The notes below the pieces were generated by a model. The model was not told the origin of the DNA. It ran no database searches and saw only the letters and a list, made by a program, of their open reading frames with translations. 64,000 nucleotides of DNA, taken from NCBI RefSeq assembly GCF_003387475.1, contig NZ_QUNO01000021.1, positions 171,897 to 235,896 of the forward strand, read 5' to 3'. This DNA is from Kutzneria buriramensis. GTDB taxonomy: Bacteria; Actinomycetota; Actinomycetes; Mycobacteriales; Pseudonocardiaceae. The translations under genes were made by a program, and so were the position numbers. Below, piece after piece: positions 17,007 through 25,101 of this stretch (position 1 is its first letter; each line of letters begins with the position of its first letter).

Positions 17007-18437
17007 TCACCGCCAGGTAAAGGTGGCGACCGCCTTCGCGGGCAGGGTGTAGCTGAACGATCGGCCGTGCTCCGACACGGTGAAAGTACGTGCGTTCGAG
17101 GCGTCGGCGTTCAACACGATCAGCGCGGTGGAGCCGTCCGGATTGCGGAAAGCGACGTCCTCGACGTCGCCCGGGCCGAACGTGTTCGAGTCGATCCGCA
17201 CGGCCCCGGGCTTGACGAACTTGCTGGCCTGCCCGAGCACGTAGTACTCGGCGTTGTAGGACACGGTGTTCGCGGCGTCGTCGACGGTGACGGCCCCGGT
17301 GCACGTGGTGCAGTGCATGGTGGGCCCGCCCTTCGGGTCCAGCGCGACGTTCCACGTGACGACCGACTTGGCCCAGTTCCGGGTGCCGCCGATGATCAGG
17401 TGCTCGGTCTGCCAGTCCAGCGAGTCGGCGAACGTGGTGGCGGGATTGGACGACTGTGACCCGGAGCACTCGGTGAAGTACGCGTCCTTGGCCGGGAAGG
17501 CGTCGTGCACGGTGGACTGCGCGTCGGGGTTGCCGCCGTAGCAGTGCCAGGCGACGCCGGACGTGTACTTGGCGGCCTGGGGGTCGCCGAGCACCGCGGA
17601 CGGGTACTTGGTGTCGTCCCAGTTGTGGTCGTAGGCCAGGATCCCGGTGCGCAGGCCGGCGGCGCGCAGTGCGGGGCCGAGGTAGTCGCCGATGAACCGG
17701 GCCTCGTCGGCGGCGCTCATGGTGGCGCCGGGGTAGTCGGCGGGGGAGTACTCGGGCTCGTTCTGCGCGGACAGCAACGACACCGGCACGCCGGCCTTTC
17801 GGTACGCCTGAACGAACTTCACCAGATAGTTCGCGTACGTCCGAAGTGTCTGGTCGTCGGTCCTGACCGACCCGCCGATCATCGAGCCGCTGGTCTTCAT
17901 CCAGCCGGGCATGCTCCACGGCGTGGCCATCACGGTGGTCGCCGGGTTCAGCCGCAGCGCCTCGCGCAGCACCGGCAGGATGTAGTCCCGGTCGTGCGCG
18001 ACGGAGAACCGCGAGAGCGACGGATCGGCGGCGCCGTCGTCGTAGCTGAACAGCGAGCGGGAGAAGTCCGAGGCGCCGATCGGCTGGCGCAGGAAGTTCA
18101 ACCCGATGCCGCGCCGCGGGTCGAACAGCTTGGTCATGATCGCGTCGCGCTGCGGCGAGTTCGCCACCAGCCAGGCCGACGAGTCGGTGAACGACGCGCC
18201 GAACCCGGTGATGGACTGGTACTTCTTGGTCTGGTCGATGGTGATGGTCGGTCCGCCTGCGGTCTCGCGGCCGAACCTGGCGCCGGGTAACTGGGTCAGC
18301 AGTCTGCTCTGGTCGGCGGTGGTCTCCCACACCGACACCGAGGTCCACGGCGTGGCCTGTGCGGCGACGGAACCCGCGGTCGTGCCGAGCACGAGCGTCG
18401 CGGCGACGGCCGCGGCGAGGTTGGCACGGGACGTCAT
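17007..18437 (-). CDS. Secreted glycoside hydrolase family 30 enzyme
   Basis: 476 residues from ATG 18437, preceded by GAGGAGG. A signal peptide (1-33) is followed by a (beta/alpha)8 barrel of the glucosylceramidase/GH30 type: YQSITGFGASFTDSSAW near the start, the acid/base in QNEPEY (about residue 225) and the nucleophile in TECSGS (about 322). A beta-sandwich closes the C-terminus. It should hydrolyse beta-linked glucans, for example beta-1,6-glucan or glucosylceramide-like substrates, outside the cell. A LacI-family regulator is divergent and probably controls it. Confidence 0.9.
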   Translation of the reverse strand: MTSRANLAAAVAATLVLGTTAGSVAAQATPWTSVSVWETTADQSRLLTQLPGARFGRETAGGPTITIDQTKKYQSITGFGASFTDSSAWLVANSPQRDAIMTKLFDPRRGIGLNFLRQPIGASDFSRSLFSYDDGAADPSLSRFSVAHDRDYILPVLREALRLNPATTVMATPWSMPGWMKTSGSMIGGSVRTDDQTLRTYANYLVKFVQAYRKAGVPVSLLSAQNEPEYSPADYPGATMSAADEARFIGDYLGPALRAAGLRTGILAYDHNWDDTKYPSAVLGDPQAAKYTSGVAWHCYGGNPDAQSTVHDAFPAKDAYFTECSGSQSSNPATTFADSLDWQTEHLIIGGTRNWAKSVVTWNVALDPKGGPTMHCTTCTGAVTVDDAANTVSYNAEYYVLGQASKFVKPGAVRIDSNTFGPGDVEDVAFRNPDGSTALIVLNADASNARTFTVSEHGRSFSYTLPAKAVATFTWR

Positions 18438-18456
18438 CGGCCCCTCCTCAGATTCT

Positions 18457-18486
18457 GAAACAATTGAAACAGAACTGGAACAATTG
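18457..18486. promoter_or_regulatory. Paired CAATTG operator-like repeats in the GH30/LacI promoter
   Basis: GAAACAATTG and GGAACAATTG are direct repeats exactly 20 nt apart, each centred on the palindrome CAATTG (18461 and 18481), just upstream of the GH30 ribosome site. A further palindrome CACATATGTG lies at 18629-18638. They are candidates for the divergent LacI-type regulator. Confidence 0.4.
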
Positions 18487-18705
18487 CCGGCGCGGACAGC
18501 AAAGCAGCCGACGCTCGGCAGTGTCAACGGCGTGCCGGGTGACCGGGCTCGAGCGTCGCGGCGAAACCGTCATCGCTGTTGGGCGGTGTGAAGTGGACCC
18601 ATTCGGGACCGCGGGGCCGGTCGTGGTGCACATATGTGATCGGATTTGGTTCCGGAAAGCGTATTCCCGGTTACACTCCTTGCGTGAAACAAAGGCCTGT
18701 AACAA

Positions 18706-19746
18706 ATGGCTAGGCGGTCGGACGGTCGGGCCACCGTGCGGGACATCGCGGCCAGCGCCGGGGTGTCCATCGCGACCGTGTCGCGCGTCCTCAACGACAG
18801 CGAGGACGTGGCGCCGGGCACCCGTGATCTGGTGCTGGCGGCGATCGAGCGGCTCGGCGGCCTCGCCCCGGTGCCGCGCGCCCGTCGCAACCGCGTCGCC
18901 GAGGGCGCGGTCTACGTGCACTGCCCGTACGTGCTCTCGGACTACTTCGGTCTGATCGTCTCCTCCGTGGCGGAGACCCTGGACCTGCACGGCCGCCGGC
19001 TCGTGCTCAACGCCGGCGAGGCCGCCCAGAACAAGCCGGTGCTGTCGGGCCTGCCGCTGCTCGGCGGCGTCGCCGGCGCGATCATGCTGCTGCCGCCGGA
19101 ACCGGGCGAGCAGCTGGTGGCCCTGCGCGGCACCGGCTTCCCGTTCGTCGTGATCGACCCCCGTACGACGCTGCCGAGGGACATCGCCGCCGTGTCGGCC
19201 GCGCACTTCACCGGCGCCCGCCGCCTGACCCAGCACCTGGTCGAACTCGGCCACCGCCGCATCGGCGTGATCGCCGGCCCGGACAACTGGCTCGCCGCCG
19301 ACGCCCGTCGAGCCGGGCACGCCGCCGCCCTGACGGAGGTCGGCGTGCTGACGCCGCCGTCGTTGATCCGCAGCGGTGAGCCGACCGCCGACGAGGGCTT
19401 CCGTGCCGCCTCCGAGCTGCTCGACCTGCCGGATCGTCCGACCGCGCTGATCGGCTTCAACGACAAGATGGCCGTGGGTGCCATGGCTGCGGCGGCCCGT
19501 CGTGGGCTGCGGGTGCCGGAGGACCTGTCCGTCGCCGGCTTCGACGACATCGACCTGGCCCGCGCGACCAAGCCGATGCTCACCACCGTGCGGCAGCCGC
19601 TCGGGGAGATGGGGCGGATGGCCGTCACGCTGCTGATGCGCCTGCTCGAGCGCCACCAGTTGGAGGCCCTGCACGTCGAGCTGGCCACCGAGCTCATCGT
19701 TCGCGCCTCCACCGGCCCGGTGCCGACTCCCGCGAGTCCCGCCTAA
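18706..19746 (+). CDS. LacI-family transcriptional regulator
   Basis: 346 residues. The N-terminal helix-turn-helix (VRDIAASAGVSIATVSRVLN, about residues 11-30) is canonical, and the remainder is a sugar-binding periplasmic-protein-like domain with GHRRIGVIAG and a C-terminal AGFDDIDLA region. It is divergent from the GH30 gene with a 268-nt gap containing paired CAATTG repeats, so repression of GH30 relieved by a sugar product is the likely role. Its stop codon is immediately followed by a repeated intergenic hairpin. Confidence 0.9.
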   Translation: MARRSDGRATVRDIAASAGVSIATVSRVLNDSEDVAPGTRDLVLAAIERLGGLAPVPRARRNRVAEGAVYVHCPYVLSDYFGLIVSSVAETLDLHGRRLVLNAGEAAQNKPVLSGLPLLGGVAGAIMLLPPEPGEQLVALRGTGFPFVVIDPRTTLPRDIAAVSAAHFTGARRLTQHLVELGHRRIGVIAGPDNWLAADARRAGHAAALTEVGVLTPPSLIRSGEPTADEGFRAASELLDLPDRPTALIGFNDKMAVGAMAAAARRGLRVPEDLSVAGFDDIDLARATKPMLTTVRQPLGEMGRMAVTLLMRLLERHQLEALHVELATELIVRASTGPVPTPASPA

Positions 19747-19747
19747 C

Positions 19748-19848
19748 GTCACACCGAAATGCGGTTTCACACAGAAACGGGCCCAGGGTCTCGGAGCTGC
19801 GCGAAACCGCATTTCGGTGTGTCTGTGAGCGCGACTCGCGGGGGTTCA
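19748..19848. repeat. Intergenic hairpin repeat, copy A
   Basis: A perfect 19-bp inverted repeat (CACACCGAAATGCGGTTTC at 19750-19768 and its complement at 19803-19821), then GAGCGCGACTCGCGGGGG (19827-19844) abutting the stop codon of the minus-strand ThuA-like gene. It fills the gap between two convergent genes. The same 100-nt unit recurs at 59109-59207. It could act as a bidirectional terminator. Confidence 0.75.
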
Positions 19849-20574
19849 GCCGGGGATGGTGCGGCCGTTGCCGAGGGGCCAGCGGGTGGACCAGGACTGG
19901 ATGTCCTCGTCGGGGACGCCGGCGGCCCAGAGGACGGCCTGCCGCGCCAGTTGCCGGAACCAGGGGTTGCCCCAGGCTCGGGGGTCGTGGCCGAGGGCGG
20001 TGTAGAAGACCCGGCCCTGCCCGTGCTGCCGGACGTATGCGATGGGCTGTGGCCCCTCCGGAGTGTCCCGCTCGGCCAGAACCTCGACATCCGGCGCGCA
20101 GTCGATGAGGTAGTACTCGTCGTCGATGGCGAAGTCGCCGAGGTGGCGGGTGACGGCGTGCCCGGGGCGCACCCGCACGTCGAACCGCCCCTCGGAGCCG
20201 GCGTTGCCGTGCGAGAGATACCGCGAACCGATCAGGTCGATGCCGGCGCGGTCCGCCTCGACGCCGCCGGGGCCGAAGCCGAACAGGTTGCTCGCGTGCA
20301 CGGCGACCACGCCCTTGCCGGCGGCGACCAGGTCGGAGAGCGCTTTCTGCTCCTCGGGGTCGAACCGCGGTCCGGACAGGTACAGCACGTAGACGTCGGC
20401 CTCGGCGGTGGCGGGCATGGGATCGGCGAACCGGTTCACGCCCACGCCCCGTGCGGCCGGCAGCCCGCCCTCGGTGACGATCTCCTGCAACGCCAGGGCG
20501 GCGCCGATCAGATCGTGGTGCAGGTCGGTGCCGTCGACGAGGACGAGCGTGGACGGGACGGCGCGCAGCTTCAC
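19846..20574 (-). CDS. ThuA-like domain protein
   Basis: 242 residues from GTG 20574, chosen because a TAGCTT -10 box lies 8 nt upstream; GTG 20580 is possible. The sequence matches the ThuA fold (class I glutamine-amidotransferase-like): GKGVVAVHASNLFGFG, ISHG-like YLSHGNAGSEGRFDV, and the conserved GRVFYTALGHDPRAWGNP near the C-terminus. ThuA-type proteins occur in disaccharide-utilisation loci, but their biochemistry is uncertain. It is divergent from the GH9 gene and part of the carbohydrate locus. Its stop codon borders the hairpin repeat shared with 59 kb. Confidence 0.8.
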   Translation of the reverse strand: MKLRAVPSTLVLVDGTDLHHDLIGAALALQEIVTEGGLPAARGVGVNRFADPMPATAEADVYVLYLSGPRFDPEEQKALSDLVAAGKGVVAVHASNLFGFGPGGVEADRAGIDLIGSRYLSHGNAGSEGRFDVRVRPGHAVTRHLGDFAIDDEYYLIDCAPDVEVLAERDTPEGPQPIAYVRQHGQGRVFYTALGHDPRAWGNPWFRQLARQAVLWAAGVPDEDIQSWSTRWPLGNGRTIPG

Positions 20575-20582
20575 GAACACCG

Positions 20583-20588
20583 AAGCTA
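20583..20588 (-). promoter_or_regulatory. -10 box TAGCTT of the ThuA-like gene
   Basis: Minus-strand TAGCTT, 8 nt from GTG 20574, fits a leaderless transcript. It lies back to back with the GH9 promoter. Confidence 0.35.
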
Positions 20589-20616
20589 CCGACAATACAA
20601 AGGGCAGTCCAGAGCC

Positions 20617-20652
20617 ATACCAGTTGAACCATGGCGGACCGTGGGCTAGCGT
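20617..20652 (+). promoter_or_regulatory. Promoter of the GH9 gene with adjacent ATACCA motif
   Basis: TTGAAC (20624-20629), a 17-nt spacer, TAGCGT (20647-20652), then 7 nt to GTG 20660: a complete sigma-70-type promoter for a leaderless mRNA. An ATACCA element (20617-20622) abuts the -35 box and matches the half-site of the palindrome at 25077, suggesting GntR control. Confidence 0.55.
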
Positions 20653-20659
20653 CGGACCG

Positions 20660-22348
20660 GTGCCGACCACGATCCTGACCAGTCACCTCGGCTACGACAC
20701 CGCCGGCAGCAAGAAGGCCGTGCTGCTGCACCGGAACCCCACCGAAGTCCGCGCCGCGGCGCTGGTGGGGGAGGACGGCGCCCGGGTCGAGCTGACGCCG
20801 GGCCCCGAGGTGACCGTGGATCGCTGGTCGCTCGGCGCCTTCCGCCGTCTCGACTTCAGCGATGTCCGCGAGCCGGGCACGTACCAGGTGGAGATCGAGA
20901 CGGCGGAGGGCACCCAGCGCTCGGAGCCGTTCCCCATCGCGGACAAGCGGATTCCCGCCACCGGGATCTCCGACTGCGTCAACTACTTCCGGGCCGTGCG
21001 CTCCACCGGCGAGATCGACCGCAAGGACCGCGCCGCCAGGTTCTACAACGACGACTCGGGCCGCACGGTCGACGCCCGCGGCGGCTGGCTGGACGCGTCC
21101 GGCGACTTCAGCAAGTTCCTCAGCCATCTCACGTACACACGGATGATGAGCCCGCAGCAGATCCCGTTGTGCGCGTGGGCTTTCTTCGCCGCCCGCGACA
21201 ACCTCCGCGCCGACCCGACCCTGGACGGCGCGCTCGGCGCGAAGCTGCGTGACGAAGGTCTGCACGGCGCCGACTTCCTGGTGCGATTCCAGTCGCCCGA
21301 GGGCTACTTCTACACCGGCATCTTCGACGCGCTGACCAAGGACCTGAACGAACGCGTGATCAACGCGCCGTTGCAGGACAGTGTGCGCACCCAGCGCTGG
21401 CAGGCCGCCTACCGCCACGGCGGCGGCCTCGCCGTCGCCGCACTGGCCCGCGCCTCGCTGGCCGAGGTCAGCGGCGACTTCGCCCAGGCCGAGTACCTGC
21501 GCGCCGCCCGCCGCGGCTTCGATCACCTGGAGCACCACAACACCGACTACAGCTTCGACGGCACCGAGAGCGTCATCGACGACTACTGCGCGCTGCTCGC
21601 CGCGACCGAGCTGGTCAACGCCGGCGAAGGCGTTGTCGCGCAGGCGGAATCCCGCGCCCTGTCGCTGATCGCCCGCTACACCGGCGGTCCGGGCTTCGGC
21701 TACCTCATCGGCGACGTCGAGGGCCGGCCGTTCTTCCACGCCGCCGAGCCCGGCCTGCCGATCATCGCCCTGCTGCGGTTCGCCGAGGTCTGCCCCGGCT
21801 CGCCGGTGAGTCCCCAGGCGCGCGTCACCGCACTCGCGCTCGCCCGCGACGCCGTGCACCTCAACGAGGAAGTGGCCAATCCTTTCGGCCTCAACCGGCA
21901 GTACGCGCAGCCCAAGGGCGAGGAGCCTCGTACCACCTTCTTCTTCCCGCACGGCAACGAGACCGGCTACTGGTGGCAGGGCGAGAACGCCGGCATCTGC
22001 TCCGCCGCCTACGCCGCGCTGGTCACCGCCGGCCAGCCCGAGTGCGACGACGAGCTCCGGCAACGGCTCCAGGTGCTGGCCGACGACCAGGTGCACTGGG
22101 TGCTCGGCCTCAACCCGTTCGACAGCTGCCTGCTGCAAGGTCGCGGCCGCAACACCCCCGAATACCACGCGATCTTCAAGAACGTGCCCGGCGGCATCCT
22201 CAACGGCATCACCGCCGGCTTCGAGGACGAGCACGACATCGACTTCATGCCGGCAGGTCCGGTCGCCGCGGGCAACGCGTGGCGGTGGGCCGAGCAGTGG
22301 ATCCCGCACTCGGCCTGGTTCCTGCTGGCGGCCTCGCTGATGCGTTGA
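20660..22348 (+). CDS. Glycoside hydrolase family 9 enzyme, no signal peptide
   Basis: 562 residues from GTG 20660. An N-terminal CelD-like immunoglobulin domain (about 1-85) precedes an alpha/alpha-barrel GH9 catalytic domain. WLDASGDFSKF corresponds to the GH9 catalytic-base Asp motif, and the C-terminal WAEQWIPHSAWFL carries the probable acid Glu. There is no export signal, so it probably acts on imported oligosaccharides, as do intracellular GH9 exo-glucosaminidases and cellodextrinases. Beside an ABC oligosaccharide-type importer, kinase and SIS genes, it likely trims beta-linked oligomers in the cytoplasm. Confidence 0.85.
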   Translation: MPTTILTSHLGYDTAGSKKAVLLHRNPTEVRAAALVGEDGARVELTPGPEVTVDRWSLGAFRRLDFSDVREPGTYQVEIETAEGTQRSEPFPIADKRIPATGISDCVNYFRAVRSTGEIDRKDRAARFYNDDSGRTVDARGGWLDASGDFSKFLSHLTYTRMMSPQQIPLCAWAFFAARDNLRADPTLDGALGAKLRDEGLHGADFLVRFQSPEGYFYTGIFDALTKDLNERVINAPLQDSVRTQRWQAAYRHGGGLAVAALARASLAEVSGDFAQAEYLRAARRGFDHLEHHNTDYSFDGTESVIDDYCALLAATELVNAGEGVVAQAESRALSLIARYTGGPGFGYLIGDVEGRPFFHAAEPGLPIIALLRFAEVCPGSPVSPQARVTALALARDAVHLNEEVANPFGLNRQYAQPKGEEPRTTFFFPHGNETGYWWQGENAGICSAAYAALVTAGQPECDDELRQRLQVLADDQVHWVLGLNPFDSCLLQGRGRNTPEYHAIFKNVPGGILNGITAGFEDEHDIDFMPAGPVAAGNAWRWAEQWIPHSAWFLLAASLMR

Positions 22349-22372
22349 CCGGGTCCAGCGCCGGCGGCGGAG

Positions 22373-23269
22373 TCAGCGTTGAGGAGATAAGCGCCGTAGC
22401 GCCAGGATCACGCCGCCGGCCACTGGCGGCACCTCCAGCAGGCGCAGCTTGAGCGACGGATAGAAGTCCGCGAGCTTGGAGCGGAAACGGTCGGCCAGGC
22501 GGGGCTGGTGGACGATCACGCTGCCGGCCGCAACCACGGTGTCGCCGATGGCGCCGCGGGCGATGAGCTGGCTCACCAGCAACTTGAGGCCGCGGGCGGC
22601 CTCGTCGATGACGCGGGCTGCGAGGGTGGAGCCGGCGTCGGCGGCCTCGAACACCGCGACGGCGGCGGGGCCCCAATTCTCGGGCGTGGGGGTGTCGTTG
22701 ACAGCGCGGGCCAGGGCGGGCGGGTCGGGAACGGCGTAGTGCTGGAGCAACGCCCGCATCAGGCCGTCGTCCGGACGGCGGTCGTCGTACGCAGCGAGGG
22801 CGGCCTTGGTGGCCTCACGCAGGATGGCGGGCGCACTCGCTTCGTCGCCGAGCACCCAGCCCCACCCGCCGGCGAACAGCACCTCTCCGGCGGCGTCCGT
22901 GCCGACGGCGATCGAGCCGGTGCCGGCGATGACGCCGATGCCCGCGTCGAGACCGGCGGCCGGCACCAGCAGGGCAGCATCGTTGACGACGGTCGCGTGC
23001 ACCCCCAGTGCCGCGACCGCCGCCGCCAACGCCTCGCAGTGCTCCTGTGTGTCGCACCCCTGCGCGCCCACGCCCACCGCGACGATCTCGTGGTCGGCCG
23101 GCACCGCCAGCGACAACAGCGACCGCAGCCACCGCGCGGCCTTCGCCGCCGGCGTCGCCGACCAGCCGTCCGCCGGCCACTGGTGGTCGCTGACCACCTC
23201 GCCGTCCAGCGTCGCGATCCGCACCGCGACCTTCGTGCCTCCGACGTCGACCCCGACCACAACTCTCAT
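22373..23269 (-). CDS. BadF/BadG-type sugar kinase (N-acetylglucosamine-kinase-like)
   Basis: 298 residues. Actin-fold ATPase motifs are clear: phosphate loop DVGGTK (residues 8-13), GAQGCDT, VVNDAAL, a second phosphate loop GTGSIAVG and GWGWVLGDEAS. Closest in style to eukaryotic-type N-acetylglucosamine kinases of the BcrA/BadF ATPase family. It is the last gene of the gntR-SIS-kinase group and overlaps the SIS gene by 4 nt. A role in phosphorylating an amino sugar is an inference from family and partner. Confidence 0.85.
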   Translation of the reverse strand: MRVVVGVDVGGTKVAVRIATLDGEVVSDHQWPADGWSATPAAKAARWLRSLLSLAVPADHEIVAVGVGAQGCDTQEHCEALAAAVAALGVHATVVNDAALLVPAAGLDAGIGVIAGTGSIAVGTDAAGEVLFAGGWGWVLGDEASAPAILREATKAALAAYDDRRPDDGLMRALLQHYAVPDPPALARAVNDTPTPENWGPAAVAVFEAADAGSTLAARVIDEAARGLKLLVSQLIARGAIGDTVVAAGSVIVHQPRLADRFRSKLADFYPSLKLRLLEVPPVAGGVILALRRLSPQR

Positions 23270-24276
23270 AGCCCCGGCACCTTGATGTCGTTGTTGTGGA
23301 ACACGAATTCCTCGATCGCCACGTCCCGCACGGCCGCGACTGCCTCGACCAGGATCTGCACGGCGACGATCTGCGCGATGGCGGCCTGCGCGGGCGGCAG
23401 GTCCGGGATGCGCACGGGGTGCACGAGCGGCCCGGCGTCCACGTCGTCGCTGGTGATCAGGATGGCCGGATGCCCTGCCCCGGCAAGGGTTTCGGCGATG
23501 ACGAGCTCCCGGTCGGAGCCGAACAGCACGTGCACGCCACCGCCGGCGGACTCCATGGCGCCGTGCAGGAACTGCCGCGTGCTCATACCGGTGGCGGGTA
23601 TGCGGGCCACCTCGCGGAACAGCAGCGCGCCGGCCTCGGCGGAGCCGACGGACGGCCCGGCGCCGACGAAGTCGGCGGACGTCGCGGCGGCGAAGAGCGG
23701 GGCCAGTGCACGGATCCGCGGCCCCAGGTCCCGGTCGACGAGATCGACGACATCGCCGACGCGCGACCAGCCGTCGTCGATCCGGCCGCCGTGCCAGGCG
23801 TCCGCGATCAGGCCGAGGGCGGCGATGGTCGCGGTGAAGCCGATGGTGGACGCGTAGCTGTCGGCGATGTTGCCGAGGTCGACCAGGCCGGACGCGAGGT
23901 CGGCGATCGGCGACGGCACGACGTTGACCACGGCGAACCGCCGCGGCTCGGGAATGGTCTCCAGCACGGCCAGCGTCTCGGCGCTGCGGCCGCTCTGCGA
24001 CACCGCGAAGATCGGGTGGCTGCTCGGCGGGAACGGCAGCGGATGGTCGCCCGCCCCCAGCCGCCACGAGTGGATGCCGCGCGAGCGCAGCGCCCACACC
24101 GGCGCGCACGCGGCGGCCAGGCTCGCGCCGATGCCGACGAAAACCGGTCCAGGACCGGAAAAACGACCCCCAGCGGCCAGCTCGGTCACCGAGCCGGCCA
24201 GACGGTCGACCGCCGCCGCGAGGTCCGCCGCCTGGGTGGCGCGGGCCCGCGTGTAGGCGATGAAGCCGTCGATCAT
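23266..24276 (-). CDS. SIS-domain sugar isomerase/deaminase-like protein
   Basis: 336 residues with two SIS (sugar isomerase) domains. The first contains the phosphosugar-binding pattern SQSGRSAETLA; the second starts near residue 190 and includes the VGAGPSVGSAEAGAL region. The C-terminus FHNNDIK resembles the active-site tail of AgaS/GlmS-type isomerases. Such proteins act on phosphorylated (amino)sugars or bind them as effectors. It shares 4-nt overlaps with both gntR and the kinase gene, implying that the kinase product is its substrate. Confidence 0.8.
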   Translation of the reverse strand: MIDGFIAYTRARATQAADLAAAVDRLAGSVTELAAGGRFSGPGPVFVGIGASLAAACAPVWALRSRGIHSWRLGAGDHPLPFPPSSHPIFAVSQSGRSAETLAVLETIPEPRRFAVVNVVPSPIADLASGLVDLGNIADSYASTIGFTATIAALGLIADAWHGGRIDDGWSRVGDVVDLVDRDLGPRIRALAPLFAAATSADFVGAGPSVGSAEAGALLFREVARIPATGMSTRQFLHGAMESAGGGVHVLFGSDRELVIAETLAGAGHPAILITSDDVDAGPLVHPVRIPDLPPAQAAIAQIVAVQILVEAVAAVRDVAIEEFVFHNNDIKVPGL

Positions 24277-25034
24277 GTCTGCTCCGTTCCCGCATTTCTG
24301 GTGAAGGACGTGCGCAGTCGGTAGCGATCGCCCGCGTACCGGATGGTCGAGGACAGCAGCGGGCGCTGGACGCGGTCCCGCACCACCTGCCGCATCTGGA
24401 GAATCGGCGTCGCCTCCGGGATGGCCAGGTGCCCGGCGACCGCTGCGGTCGCCGGCCGCGCCTCGATGGTGGTGTCCGCCTGCGCCAGCTGGAAACCGCG
24501 GCCGGTGACGATCTCGTAAAGCGACGCGGTGGTGAAGTCGACGCTCTCGAAGCCCTCGGCCACGTCCGCGGGCAGCAGCGACTCGTCCACCGCGATCGGC
24601 ACGCCGTCGAGCAGCCGCACCCGGTCCAGCCGGAACAACGGCGTGCCCGGCGCGATCTGGAACGTCTCCGCCTCGTCGAAGCTGGCCGGCGCGGCCTCGG
24701 CCCGCAGCACCATGGAGGTGGAGGCCAGCCCCATCCGCCGGGCCGTCTCGGAGAACGACTCCAGCGTGTTGGGCCAGTCGCCGCGTTCCGGCGCGGTGAC
24801 GTACCAGCCGCGGCCGTGGGCCGAGCGCAGCACGCCCTCGTCGACCAGCGCGGACAGCGCCTTGCGCAGCGTCACCCGGGAGATCTCCAGCTGCTGGCAC
24901 AGGTCCCGCTCCGGCGGCAGCCGTGTGCCCGGGCGCAGCTCGCCGTCCGAGATGCGGGTGCGCAGCAGCGTCGCGGCCTGCGTCCACAGCGGCTCGGGAT
25001 AGGCGGCGGGCAGCACCGGCTGTTCGGCGGTCAC
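24273..25034 (-). CDS. GntR/HutC-family regulator 1
   Basis: 253 residues from GTG 25034. This start is chosen because the N-terminus then aligns without gaps at the start with its paralogue at 33574-34326 (both reach LP at residue 9). A winged HTH (about 15-80, with LCQQLEISRVTLRKALSALVD) precedes a UTRA effector domain (about 95-250, ending RYRLRTSF). It heads the SIS-kinase operon. A short leader ORF with a perfect Shine-Dalgarno overlaps the start, and a palindrome lies upstream. It probably responds to a phosphosugar. Confidence 0.85.
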   Translation of the reverse strand: MTAEQPVLPAAYPEPLWTQAATLLRTRISDGELRPGTRLPPERDLCQQLEISRVTLRKALSALVDEGVLRSAHGRGWYVTAPERGDWPNTLESFSETARRMGLASTSMVLRAEAAPASFDEAETFQIAPGTPLFRLDRVRLLDGVPIAVDESLLPADVAEGFESVDFTTASLYEIVTGRGFQLAQADTTIEARPATAAVAGHLAIPEATPILQMRQVVRDRVQRPLLSSTIRYAGDRYRLRTSFTRNAGTEQT

Positions 25035-25062
25035 ACGGGCCCCTGCATCGGCTTTACCTCCT
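25031..25062 (-). promoter_or_regulatory. Leader mini-ORF with perfect Shine-Dalgarno ahead of GntR 1
   Basis: On the minus strand AGGAGGT (25062-25056) stands 7 nt before ATG 25048, which opens a five-codon ORF (Met-Gln-Gly-Pro-Val). Its TGA stop overlaps the GTG start of the regulator as GTGA. AGGAGGT itself is 21 nt from that GTG, too far for direct use. Translational coupling through the leader peptide is suggested. The alternative is initiation at ATG 25070, with the SD being mere coding sequence. Confidence 0.4.
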
Positions 25063-25070
25063 GTCGGCAT

Positions 25071-25101
25071 GACCAGAATACCAAGTGGTATTACTTTGGT
25101 C
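25071..25101. promoter_or_regulatory. GntR operator: nested palindrome AATACCA-AG-TGGTATT
   Basis: Perfect 7-bp arms at 25077-25083 and 25086-25092, framed by outer arms GACCA (25071) and TGGTC (25097). It overlaps a minus-strand TATTCT -10 box and the stop codon of the epimerase gene, so binding here would block GntR 1 transcription (autoregulation). The half-site recurs upstream of GH9 and in the ABC/dehydrogenase promoter region. Confidence 0.6.
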
